Shown one piece after another: positions 1 through 7,252 of a stretch of 11,997 nt of DNA; position 1 is the stretch's first letter, and each line of letters begins with the position of its first letter. The notes beneath the pieces were generated by a model that saw nothing but the letters and a program-made list of their open reading frames with translations, was not told the DNA's origin and made no database searches. The DNA comes from Draconibacterium sp. GTDB lineage: Bacteria > Bacteroidota > Bacteroidia > Bacteroidales > Prolixibacteraceae. The stretch lies in the NCBI GenBank assembly GCA_030595485.1, contig JAUVDE010000064.1, forward strand, positions 1-11,997. Reading direction: 5' to 3'. The position numbers and the translations under genes were made by a program.

Positions 1-251
1 AGTATGGCTGTTTTTATTAAATCGATTATGTATGTTTTTAGCGTAAGATTTAAAGGTTTAAAAACCAGTTCGTCGAGGTTGCACCCATATTCGGGCACCA
101 TTACACGTTCGCCCAAACGCGTTGTAAGCAATATTTCTAAACTACTTTCAATATCCTCCTCGTCCTGCAGCATCTTAACCTGCTTTATATCCTTCTGAAA
201 CTCGGGAGGAAAACTCCAACCAGTTCCTAAAAATGAGCTATACTTTTCCAT
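1..251 (-). CDS. gp25-like CIS baseplate protein (Afp9/Pvc9-like), 3' end cut by window edge
   Basis: The first 83 residues are present and the rest lies beyond position 1. The start MEKYSSFLGTGWSFPPEF, followed by a stretch with SSLEILLTTRLGERVMVPEYG and the NLDELVF region, is typical of the GPW/gp25 family. These proteins form the inner baseplate wedge around the spike of T4, type VI and extracellular contractile systems, and the LTTRLGER/PEYG block is the conserved core. The ATG lies 1 nt after the PAAR stop codon. An unusually good Shine-Dalgarno-like GGAGG (257-261), built from the last PAAR codons, sits 5 nt before the start, so translation is probably coupled. It is the last gene of the CIS operon visible here. 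Family assignment is firm; the function of this copy is inferred from family and context. Confidence 0.9.
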   Translation of the reverse strand, partial: MEKYSSFLGTGWSFPPEFQKDIKQVKMLQDEEDIESSLEILLTTRLGERVMVPEYGCNLDELVFKPLNLTLKTYIIDLIKTAI

Positions 252-252
252 A

Positions 253-546
253 TTAACCTCCAATATTTACTGTTGGACACCCTATAATTATTAAGCCTCC
301 GTGTGCGGTAGTATCGCCCAAACGGGCGGCAGGCATTCCACCAATCATAACCGTACCCGATCCTTGTACGATTGTATCGGGTGGTCCGGTACAAACTGCC
401 ATGTCTCCGACTCTGGAAGCAGGCATTCCACCAATATTTACCGTTACACAACCGGGAGGTAAAATGGGGCCTCCAACATGAGGAACAGGGCCCGGATTAA
501 CCATCGGGCAAGTGTGCATGTCATTTATTCTTGCAGCTAGTGGCAT
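253..546 (-). CDS. PAAR-repeat spike tip protein (Afp10/Pvc10-like)
   Basis: A 97-aa PAAR protein that would cap the VgrG-like spike with a sharp, metal-stabilised cone. Three repeats of the family pattern are visible: MPLAARINDMHTCP (1-14), NIGGMPASRVGD (37-48) and MIGGMPAARLGD (67-78). The last contains a literal P-A-A-R (72-75). His11, Cys13, Cys52 and His82 are candidate metal ligands, by analogy with structurally known PAAR tips; this is not proven here. The length is that of a minimal tip with no toxin or extension domain fused. The gene follows the spike gene but is separated from it by a 267-bp repeat, and it precedes the gp25-like gene by 1 nt. In Afp and PVC loci gp25 precedes PAAR, so the order is swapped here. 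Confidence 0.93.
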   Translation of the reverse strand: MPLAARINDMHTCPMVNPGPVPHVGGPILPPGCVTVNIGGMPASRVGDMAVCTGPPDTIVQGSGTVMIGGMPAARLGDTTAHGGLIIIGCPTVNIGG

Positions 547-548
547 AT

Positions 549-815
549 TAACCTGATTTTGATTTAAAATATTATTCTCAGAAGTCGGAAATGTGCAAGA
601 TTTGTACTGGAAATAGTAAAAGAATAGCGAGCTATTTTAAGATATTTCCGGTGCAAGGATTGTGCATTTCTGGCTTTTCTTTCGGATTTCATCAATTTTT
701 GCATAAATCGTTCCATATTTTCTCGTATTATCCCAATAGTCCTTCTAAAATCTGTATCAATTTTTGCTAAAAATTGACTGAAACTGAGTAAATATTTTAA
801 GTCGAACTCAGGTTA
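549..815 (-). repeat. Interspersed repeat copy 1, MITE-like, with 8-bp terminal inverted repeats
   Basis: The spacer between the spike and PAAR genes begins TAACCTGA (549-556) and ends TCAGGTTA (808-815), a perfect 8-bp terminal inverted repeat. It fills the gap almost exactly: the spike stop codon occupies 816-818 and the PAAR start codon 544-546. Read on the minus strand, it aligns with 9579-9852: 16 identical bases at the start, 34 of 38 identical in 717-754 versus 9637-9674, and 15 of 16 in 622-637 versus 9757-9772. At the start, CTGAGT and ACTCAG form a small stem, and AATAGC/GCTATT forms another near 623-636. On the minus strand 564-812 is open for 82 codons in frame with the spike stop. 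No transposase is visible, so a non-autonomous mobile element is an inference. No clear target-site duplication was found. Confidence 0.75.
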
Positions 816-2561
816 TTAATTTATATTTACAAGTGAGCCTTTAATTTCCGTAATACCCGAAGATGAAACTTCACTTCCGGCACCGCCTTCTGCTTTAAAA
901 TTGGCAGAAGCTTTTATTTTAACATTCACTCCTTCGATACTTACATCGCCCGTTGCTTTTAACTCAATGTTCCCCGGGCTTTCCATACTAATTCCATCAG
1001 AACTAAATGTTGCTTTGTTTCCTGCTTCATCCTCAATAATAATCCCAGCTTCATCGTCGCTTAAAAGAATGGTGTTTCCATTTGGTGTTTCCACCTTTAT
1101 CGATTTTTCATCATCGTTAAAAATCAATTTAAGTTGGTCGCGGCTTACAAAGCCTTTTTCGTGATTATCAGCAGTAGGCTCTATCGGTGCAGGGTTAGCG
1201 CTACTATTCAGCATTCCTAGTATTATGGGATCGTTCGGATTATCATTTAAAAAACCCACAATTACCTCATCGTTAATTTCGGGCCGAAAAAACGAACCTC
1301 GGCCATCACCTGCATCTAATGTTGCCACCCGACTCCAAACACCTTCTCCTTCCATATCAATGGCGGGCATTCGTACCAAAACCCGGTATTCTCCTTTCGG
1401 ATCATCTTCGAGTTTCGTAACTTTCCCAATTTGTAGGCCATTTACCGCCGCCAACAATCCACTTGCCGGTGGCGGGTTAATATCAACACTTTCGGAAAAC
1501 CAACGTGGGTTAATTCCAAACTGTGCATCAGTGGTCCAATTTCCTTCGCTAATGTGGTGCCTTATTCCAGAAACATATACTTTCCCATTAAAACGATCGC
1601 CAACTCCCGCCAATTCCAAAGTGGTATTTGGTTTTACATTGGCCACTCCCTGAAACTTGACACGCCCTGTTATTTTAGCAAGCTGATTAAACAAACTTTT
1701 TGCGTTTGCCCAATCCTGCAATCCGGCATCGCTCGAACTATTGCCCTCTTTTAATTCCTGCTTCTCTAAATCGATAACCGATGCCAGAGTTGCAGGAGAG
1801 ATATTTCCGTTTAAGAGAACTTCAGACGTATTCGATTCAATTTCAAGTACCTCCTGATTAGCCACATCCCAACCATAAGAACTAACTGCTAAAAACTGAT
1901 GGCTTGCATCAATTTCTGCATCAAAATCAAGAATTGTTGCACCATACACCAAGCTTTGTGTTTCAGCTTGTTGAAAACCAGGGCTCAGCACAGAAATCGT
2001 TCCATCGTCGACCACGAATACTTTGCCATTTGCCTGAGCACGTGTTACACAAAAATCCCAGTCGGTAGTGTTGTATTGTACCATTTCAGGATACATATGG
2101 TTGGTGGCTTCAATTTCATTCGAAAGACCATAATCACCAATAATTTGTTCGATAATTTCGCTGTCTTTACTTTCGTAGAAATACTTACTTTTAGTGCCTA
2201 CCGTAAGTCTCACAGCCTGATCTTTACATTCAATGGTCAAAATAGATTTAGTTGGTCTGATTTTTAAACTGTGCCGAAGTACCATTCCTTTAAAAATGGT
2301 TTCTTCCTGCGAATGATAACCAGCTGTAATTTCAATTTCCTTTCCGGGAACAAAAAACTCCTCGTTACTTAATTCAAAATCCTGAGAAGCAGGATCACCA
2401 TCGCGCAAAACAATTTTTGCATGCGGAATACGATTAATTTCCTTTTCAACCACAATACTGAGCACTTGGTAAGTTGAAGACAATTCTTCACCATCCACCA
2501 AAATTTTGTGGGTAAGCAGATCTGTCGGTCGTGCTGTTGGTATCACTCTTCTTTCAGCCAT
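816..2561 (-). CDS. CIS central spike, VgrG/gp27-gp5-like (Afp8/Pvc8-like)
   Basis: A 581-aa protein with the three-part layout of VgrG-like spikes. Residues about 15-360 form the gp27/phage late control D-like hub (QDWANAKSLFNQLAKITGR at 282-300 is a typical late segment). About 372-455 is the gp5-type OB fold (GLQIGKVTKLEDDPKGEYRV, then VWSRVATLDAGDGRG and PNDPIILGML). About 476-581 is a beta-helical needle rich in short repeats (SIKVETPNGN, NIELKATGDVSIEG, VNVKIKASANFKAEGG) ending in GSLVNIN. A trimer would join baseplate to tube and carry the PAAR tip. No enzymatic extension is fused after the needle, so cargo is not covalently attached here. The start lies 1 nt after the LysM gene stop. 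Two stop codons in a row (TAA TAA) end the gene, the second already in the adjacent repeat. Confidence 0.93.
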   Translation of the reverse strand: MAERRVIPTARPTDLLTHKILVDGEELSSTYQVLSIVVEKEINRIPHAKIVLRDGDPASQDFELSNEEFFVPGKEIEITAGYHSQEETIFKGMVLRHSLKIRPTKSILTIECKDQAVRLTVGTKSKYFYESKDSEIIEQIIGDYGLSNEIEATNHMYPEMVQYNTTDWDFCVTRAQANGKVFVVDDGTISVLSPGFQQAETQSLVYGATILDFDAEIDASHQFLAVSSYGWDVANQEVLEIESNTSEVLLNGNISPATLASVIDLEKQELKEGNSSSDAGLQDWANAKSLFNQLAKITGRVKFQGVANVKPNTTLELAGVGDRFNGKVYVSGIRHHISEGNWTTDAQFGINPRWFSESVDINPPPASGLLAAVNGLQIGKVTKLEDDPKGEYRVLVRMPAIDMEGEGVWSRVATLDAGDGRGSFFRPEINDEVIVGFLNDNPNDPIILGMLNSSANPAPIEPTADNHEKGFVSRDQLKLIFNDDEKSIKVETPNGNTILLSDDEAGIIIEDEAGNKATFSSDGISMESPGNIELKATGDVSIEGVNVKIKASANFKAEGGAGSEVSSSGITEIKGSLVNIN

Positions 2562-2562
2562 A

Positions 2563-3279
2563 TTACGATACTTTTTCTATTGGTGGGAAGAATATTTTCT
2601 GCCCCACTATTAGTTTACGGAAATTTGTAATTTCATTTGCTTTGGCAACTTCGAGGTAGTATTTCGAGTCGCCATAAATTCGCTGTGTCATTAGCGGTAA
2701 AGTATCTCCTTCTTTAACTATTCTAACATGCGTTAAATCAGGCGAAGTATTGTTTTCCAGAGCAACACGTAAATTGTCTTCAATAAAACCGGTAAACTTT
2801 GCACTTGCAGTGGCCCGCAAAGGAGTTCCATCGGGTTTAAACAATTTAAAAGTTATGTCCATTTCGGTAAGTACACCTTTAAACAAAAGTGCTCCCCACG
2901 CAATATGCAAATAATTGGGCCTATGCTCGTCGCCGTTGTAATTATAAACCACACGTTTAAATAAATCCACATCATCGGCAATACCCACTCCTTCGTCGTA
3001 CGATAAATCGTCGTCATGAACGCCAGGTTCCCCATAATTCATAAGAACACCAGTGCGATCAAAGATAAATTCAAGCTGCAAATCTTCGGGAGGCGTTCGA
3101 TTATAACGTGGAGCCGAAGAACTGGTGCCGGAACCCTGTTGCCGGGCTTGCTCAACTTTATACTTAAAAATGTATTTCTCGGGATTTAGCAAAGTTCTAA
3201 AATCACCGTTTGCCACTTCTGTTTGAAAGTTAGCATCGGAGTACGCTTTTATATGTAATTTTATTAATTCGCCAGACAT
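2563..3279 (-). CDS. LysM-containing CIS baseplate protein (Afp7/Pvc7-like)
   Basis: A 238-aa protein with a C-terminal LysM domain at about 183-232, from HVRIVKEGDTLPLMTQRIYG through KLIVGQKIFFPP. The N-terminal part has the family pattern LLNPEKYIFKYKVEQ (30-44), LQLEFIFDRTG (67-77) and PNYLHIAWGALLFKGVLTEM (121-140), as in gp53-like baseplate proteins of contractile systems. In Afp/PVC structures this protein clamps the spike hub to the wedge; the LysM is a protein-protein module and is not evidence for peptidoglycan binding here. The start codon overlaps the stop of the DUF5908 gene by one base (TAATG), which suggests translational coupling. The spike gene follows after 1 nt. Confidence 0.92.
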   Translation of the reverse strand: MSGELIKLHIKAYSDANFQTEVANGDFRTLLNPEKYIFKYKVEQARQQGSGTSSSAPRYNRTPPEDLQLEFIFDRTGVLMNYGEPGVHDDDLSYDEGVGIADDVDLFKRVVYNYNGDEHRPNYLHIAWGALLFKGVLTEMDITFKLFKPDGTPLRATASAKFTGFIEDNLRVALENNTSPDLTHVRIVKEGDTLPLMTQRIYGDSKYYLEVAKANEITNFRKLIVGQKIFFPPIEKVS

Positions 3280-3440
3280 TATCGTTCCTCTTTTTTCGAT
3301 AGAATTTCCATTACTTGCTCAACACAGGCTTCAATTATTTTATCCTTCTCATCGGGATCTTCAGTAGCTGGTGAAGCCGCAGAATTTCCGCTTTGGTCGA
3401 GCACAATTTTTATGTGCATTTCTTTTATCTCAATGGGCAT
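3279..3440 (-). CDS. DUF5908 small CIS protein (Afp6/Pvc6-like)
   Basis: A 53-aa gene, MPIEIKEMHIKIVLDQSG to EILSKKEER, in the slot between the second tube gene and the LysM gene where Afp6/Pvc6 lies in known loci. The N-terminal MPIEIKE(M/L)xIxxxV pattern is the signature of DUF5908. The middle is acidic and low in complexity (SAASPATEDPDEKD) and the C-terminus is a predicted charged helix (KIIEACVEQVMEILSKK). Members are very small and their role in assembly is poorly known. The start lies 1 nt after the tube gene stop and the stop overlaps the LysM start (TAATG). The tight packing and conserved slot make it a real gene despite its size. Confidence 0.88.
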   Translation of the reverse strand: MPIEIKEMHIKIVLDQSGNSAASPATEDPDEKDKIIEACVEQVMEILSKKEER

Positions 3441-3441
3441 A

Positions 3442-3876
3442 CTATTCGATTACATTAAAATAATTATAGTTTAATTCCAGTGTTTCAATTACCAGTTTGT
3501 TCTCTTCGGCATTAAAATCGCTAATACTCCACTTTACCGGATAAGCATGAACCACATTCCAACTAAGCAGTGGCTCGTGTTTTTCATTTAAAAGCTTTAC
3601 CACTATATCTACCGGCAGAAAGTCGAAATCTTCCATGGCACTTCGGCACCACGAAATAATTTCGGAGTTGACCAGTAGACCTCGTTTTAAAACTAAATTC
3701 GGGTATTTTGTACGCACCGGAATTTTGTGTTTGAAACGATTTTCTCCACCTTCGGCAATCTCTTCAGTATCGATACTTACAGTAAGCCCCGACACCGACT
3801 GAAATTCGAATTCGCCGGTAAAACCGGTAAACTCAACTTTAAAATGAAAACCGAGAGGTGGATAATAATCAGCCAT
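3442..3876 (-). CDS. CIS inner tube protein, gp19-like (second copy, Afp5/Pvc5-like)
   Basis: A 144-aa member of the phage tail tube (T4 gp19/TIGR02241-type) family. It shows the N-terminal PLGFHFKVEF block, FEFQSVSGLTVSIDTEEIAEGG (a variant of the usual VSGLDxExExxEY loop), LVLKRGLL, ISWCRSAM and VKWSISDFNAEENKLVIETLEL near the C-terminus. It has the same length as its upstream neighbour but is strongly diverged from it. In Afp and PVC the second tube-type protein forms the tube-starting ring on the spike hub rather than the long stack; the same role is inferred here from order and divergence. It lies 2 nt after the major tube gene and 1 nt before the DUF5908 gene. Confidence 0.9.
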   Translation of the reverse strand: MADYYPPLGFHFKVEFTGFTGEFEFQSVSGLTVSIDTEEIAEGGENRFKHKIPVRTKYPNLVLKRGLLVNSEIISWCRSAMEDFDFLPVDIVVKLLNEKHEPLLSWNVVHAYPVKWSISDFNAEENKLVIETLELNYNYFNVIE

Positions 3877-3878
3877 TT

Positions 3879-4313
3879 TTATTCATTTTGAATGGATAAA
3901 CCTTCATGTACTAACTCCATACTTTCAATGGCCACTTCATTACCGTCAGCCTTTAAATCGGTTGACTGAATTTTAGTTGGCCAGGCATTTTTCACCTTCC
4001 ACACTATCACCGGAGCATGCTCTTCGTTTAGCAAACTAATGGTAATATCTCGGCGTTCGATGGTGTTTAATTTTACGGTATTCCACCACGCAAAATATTC
4101 GTTATCCGAAGCAAACGTTCCGCGTTTAAGCGTAATGTTGCTGTATTTTTGCATGCCCGGCATTTTCGTTTTAAAATACTCAGGACTAGCTCCATGTCGG
4201 TATTCCACCACTTCGGTTTCTACGTCTAAACCCGAAACCTCGGTGAATCCGATTTTTGTTCCACCCCATTCAACCTGAAAATGAAACTTTACAATTGGAT
4301 ATTCTGTTGCCAT
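3879..4313 (-). CDS. CIS major inner tube protein, gp19-like (Afp1/Pvc1-like)
   Basis: A 144-aa gp19-type tube protein with the canonical blocks: YPIVKFHFQVEW (5-16), GFTEVSGLDVETEVVEYRHG (22-41), KMPGMQKYSNITLKRGTF (50-67), EYFAWW (72-77), RRDITISLLNEE (87-98) and VWKVKNAWPTKIQSTDLKADG (104-124). Hexameric rings of such proteins stack into the rigid tube that the contracting sheath drives into the target. It follows the sheath gene by 23 nt. Of the two tube proteins it is closer to the family consensus, so it is taken as the major, stacked tube subunit (inference). Confidence 0.93.
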   Translation of the reverse strand: MATEYPIVKFHFQVEWGGTKIGFTEVSGLDVETEVVEYRHGASPEYFKTKMPGMQKYSNITLKRGTFASDNEYFAWWNTVKLNTIERRDITISLLNEEHAPVIVWKVKNAWPTKIQSTDLKADGNEVAIESMELVHEGLSIQNE

Positions 4314-4336
4314 GATTTATTCTTTTTAATTATTGA

Positions 4337-5761
4337 TTAAGCTTCTTGCATTTTATGAGAGAATTTTAGAATAATAAACTCAGCTGGCCGAACGGCTGCC
4401 ATTCCAATTTCAACATTCATTTTTCCTTCGAGAATATCTTGCGCTGTCATTGTTTCACCCAGCCCAACTCTTACAAAAAATGCATCATCGGGTTTTGCTC
4501 CGGCAAGTGCACCAGCTCTCCATTGCAGATTCAAAAAATTCTCAATCATTGCACGCACTTTAACCCAGGTATTTGCATCGTTTGGTTCGAATACAAACTG
4601 AGCTGTAGCTTTTTTAACCGATTCTTCAACCATATTAAAAAAGCGACGCACAGGAATATATTTCCATTCATTATCGTTTCCGGCCAATGTTCGAGCTCCC
4701 CAAACCAAGGTTCCTTTTCCGGCAAAGGTTCGAATAGCATTAATCGACTTGCCCGAAGTGTCCACATTTAAACCATCTTGTTCCTGATTAGTTACTTTCT
4801 TGTCGGGCCCTATAATGCTGTTAACACCTACATTTGCCGGAGCTTTCCAAACTCCACGATTGCTATCAACACGAGCATAAATACCAGCCATTGCTCCCGA
4901 AGGAGGTAGCGTTACTGTTAATTTTGACAACTCCGTTTTTATTTGGTTGTACAGTTCGGTATTCTCTGTAACCGTTGAATTGTTTATGGATAATCCATCG
5001 AAACCACCAGCTACTGCGGCAGCAGGAGGCGTTTCTGATGCGTGTACAATTGCCACATCGGCCTCATCGTAAGCATAAGGCAAAATACTTTTAAGCCAAG
5101 GATAATAGGCTGCACCATATTTAAGGTACTCCGGGTCTGAATTAATCCCTGAACGTAATGCAGCAGCATATCCGCTCGCCTGATCGTAAGTATCAATTAT
5201 GGTAAAACGATCTTGTAAATCGTGGCATTGTGTAAGTGCTTCTTTCATTAAGTTATGAAACGAAGAAGCTTGTGTCAAGCTACTAGCATCGGGAAATACA
5301 ATTAATGTAGGTTCGTCTTCTTTTGCCAGTTGTGCCAATCCTCCGCTTGCATCTAAATCGGGTTTGCTTACCGAACCCGAATAATTGCCAACCGAAATAA
5401 TATAACATGGGCCACCTCCGTTTGCAAAATACATTTGCATTGAGTAGTACATTTTAAATACCGATTTGGTAGCCGGTTCGGGCACCTGAATAGAACGCGT
5501 CACGTTCGCCGAACCATCGATAACATCATCGATGTTAACCACAATGGCCTGTTCGTTATCTGCACCTCCAAAATGCTGTTTGTACTCCAGCAAAGACGTA
5601 ATTCGTGTGGGAACATTAAGCAAATCGTCAGCAACGATCTTTTGTGCTTTTTCAGTGTAGCCAATAAAGGCGGGAATGGCGGTCTCAACCTGAGCGACCG
5701 AAGGCGGGAATACAGAAATTTCCTTTATGTAAACGCCTGGTGTTTTGTACGTTGTAGCCAT
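4337..5761 (-). CDS. CIS contractile sheath protein (Afp2/Pvc2-like)
   Basis: A 474-aa tail sheath protein. Family landmarks are the N-terminal linker TPGVYIKEI (7-15), AIPAFIGYTEKA (28-39), YFANGGGPCYIISVG (111-125), NRGVWKAPANVGV (301-313), GTLVWGARTLAG (350-361), YIPVRRFFNMVEES (368-381) and the C-terminal domain with MNVEIGMAAVRPAEFIILKF (448-467). The termini are those that interlock neighbouring subunits in the extended sheath, and contraction provides the injection stroke. Only one sheath gene is visible, as in several Bacteroidota systems, whereas Afp/PVC carry three paralogues. Length is normal and no frame break is seen. It lies 22 nt after the 291-aa unknown gene and 23 nt before the major tube gene. 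Confidence 0.95.
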   Translation of the reverse strand: MATTYKTPGVYIKEISVFPPSVAQVETAIPAFIGYTEKAQKIVADDLLNVPTRITSLLEYKQHFGGADNEQAIVVNIDDVIDGSANVTRSIQVPEPATKSVFKMYYSMQMYFANGGGPCYIISVGNYSGSVSKPDLDASGGLAQLAKEDEPTLIVFPDASSLTQASSFHNLMKEALTQCHDLQDRFTIIDTYDQASGYAAALRSGINSDPEYLKYGAAYYPWLKSILPYAYDEADVAIVHASETPPAAAVAGGFDGLSINNSTVTENTELYNQIKTELSKLTVTLPPSGAMAGIYARVDSNRGVWKAPANVGVNSIIGPDKKVTNQEQDGLNVDTSGKSINAIRTFAGKGTLVWGARTLAGNDNEWKYIPVRRFFNMVEESVKKATAQFVFEPNDANTWVKVRAMIENFLNLQWRAGALAGAKPDDAFFVRVGLGETMTAQDILEGKMNVEIGMAAVRPAEFIILKFSHKMQEA

Positions 5762-5783
5762 AACTGTTTAATTTTAAATTTAA

Positions 5784-6659
5784 TTACATGTATATTTCAG
5801 AATATATTTTATTGTTAGTAGTGCCGGGCTTTACCATATTTGCCGTAGGGTTCGGAAGCTCAACTCCACCTAGTTCGATTGACACAAATCCATTAGACGT
5901 AAGAGGCTGCACTTGTTTTGTAATCAGTAGTTGTGCATTGCCAGCCTCTTTTTTTACATCATCGTTATTTTTTACTTGTTGATTTTTATTAAAAATATAC
6001 CTCCACGTTGTTTTTCTATTTTTAAAATTTAGTTCGAAAACTTGAAAAGGAGAACGTATTTTATGGTTTGAAGTCAATACATTTAATCCGTTTGTTTTGC
6101 CTTTCATATGGACTCGAACAATGCCAAAAAGATTCTTTTTTTCATCAAGTGTTAGTTCTTTCAATTCAGCTAAAGCACTTAAATCCGACAAAACATAGTT
6201 AGCACTTACCGATTGATTTGTACCTGCCTTTTTTATCAGCGGGAAATTTCCGGCTTCACTACTTAATTGTTGGTTCGAAAAGAAAAAAAGCTTATCGGCT
6301 GTTTCAAACTCAAAATCGGAGAAATTAAAGAATGTGGATGTATTTAGCTTCAGCAAAAAAGTGAGTTCTAATGAATCGTCGATGGCGATAAAGGGTAAGC
6401 TATCATCTGATTCTGAAATTCTCGTCCAAACAGTAAAACCGGATTTGAAGATTTTAGATACCATTTTGTGGCCGTTAAGTTTTTGACGAGTTTTTGCTGT
6501 TGGCTGGAGAGTGAGAAAATTTGAAACATCGTAACCGATAAGCTGTTTTTCTTTTTCCGCTTTGCTCATATTGGCGTATTTTACAGTGCCTTTATTTAAA
6601 AAGTACTGATGAAGTATATTCACCTGAACAAGCGGTTTATATTTTACTAAGAATGTCAT
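5784..6659 (-). CDS. Unrecognised CIS-locus protein, 291 aa
   Basis: No family is recognised from sequence alone. The protein is soluble in character, without signal peptide or membrane segment, and rich in Phe, Asn, Lys and Thr. Predicted beta stretches such as GFTVWTRISE (74-83), SLELTFLLKLN (96-106), LFGIVRVHMKGK (177-188), WRYIFNKNQQV (219-229) and GFVSIELGGVELP (257-269) alternate with one helical patch, LSALAELKELTLDEKKNL (160-177). It is locked into the operon: its start overlaps the DUF4255 stop by one base (TAATG) and the sheath gene follows after 22 nt. A slot next to the tube terminator fits a cap, cap-adaptor or terminator partner, as reported for second cap proteins in AlgoCIS-type systems. 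That role is inference from position only; a chaperone or a cargo/plug protein is also possible. Confidence 0.8.
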   Translation of the reverse strand: MTFLVKYKPLVQVNILHQYFLNKGTVKYANMSKAEKEKQLIGYDVSNFLTLQPTAKTRQKLNGHKMVSKIFKSGFTVWTRISESDDSLPFIAIDDSLELTFLLKLNTSTFFNFSDFEFETADKLFFFSNQQLSSEAGNFPLIKKAGTNQSVSANYVLSDLSALAELKELTLDEKKNLFGIVRVHMKGKTNGLNVLTSNHKIRSPFQVFELNFKNRKTTWRYIFNKNQQVKNNDDVKKEAGNAQLLITKQVQPLTSNGFVSIELGGVELPNPTANMVKPGTTNNKIYSEIYM

Positions 6660-7252
6660 TAATTTATATCGTTTAGTTTGCCACTAATCTGTGTTATAAG
6701 TTCTGAGCTGGCCTGTTTTTTATCGGCATTGATTTGAATAAGTTGCACTTTATATATTACTGCTGGTAACTGCCGGCCACCCAGCGTGCCCCATATGTGA
6801 TTCCACATTTCGAAACCGGGCGTGTAGAGTTCCACAACGAACTTAAACGAATCGAGAACATCGAGCGAAGCACTTGCACGGTTGTACACCGTATTTGCTG
6901 AAGTAAACACTCGTTTCCCCTGAAACAGTTCGATTGTTTTTGAAATACTTAACAAGGAATTTTCGTACGAATCGCAGTACGCACTAATCATTATAAAAAG
7001 GTTGATATTTACCGGAGGATTACTGTATTCGGCTTTATTATTGACAATTTTTACGGCTGGAACATTTTTCAGACTGCTCTCTTCATCAATATTTATTAAA
7101 CTAATAATTACTTTTCCCTCTAAATCCGATGCTCCATCGCTTCCCGATTCAAGCATGGCCACATTGTTTAAAGTAACTATTTTGCCCAATCCTGCATCAA
7201 TCAGGTAATTGTCAAGTTGTTCTTTCAGAATTTGTAAGGTCTCGTAAATCAT
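6659..7252 (-). CDS. DUF4255 tube-terminator/cap protein of CIS (Afp16/Pvc16-like)
   Basis: A 197-aa DUF4255 protein. Diagnostic segments are IYETLQILKEQLDNYL (2-17), VIISLINIDEESSLKN (48-63), NPPVNINLFIMISAY (78-92) and the C-terminal WNHIWGTLGGRQLPAVIYKV (150-169). Proteins of this family form the hexameric ring that ends the tube and sheath and caps the particle distal to the baseplate. It is the first gene of the visible operon, 300 nt after the preceding gene, whereas in Afp and PVC the homologue is the last structural gene. The stop codon overlaps the next start (TAATG), so expression of the two is probably coupled. The ATG at 7250-7252 gives the expected N-terminus. Confidence 0.92.
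   Translation of the reverse strand: MIYETLQILKEQLDNYLIDAGLGKIVTLNNVAMLESGSDGASDLEGKVIISLINIDEESSLKNVPAVKIVNNKAEYSNPPVNINLFIMISAYCDSYENSLLSISKTIELFQGKRVFTSANTVYNRASASLDVLDSFKFVVELYTPGFEMWNHIWGTLGGRQLPAVIYKVQLIQINADKKQASSELITQISGKLNDIN

Noticed and set aside
816..1130. Effector domain fused to the spike C-terminus
   Set aside because: The last about 105 residues are regular short beta repeats ending in GSLVNIN, typical of a spike needle, with no catalytic motif.
901..5196. Numerous plus-strand and alternate minus-strand open frames of 60-142 aa across the CIS genes
   Set aside because: They lie opposite or out of phase with strongly recognisable CIS genes and show no family motif, so they are shadows.
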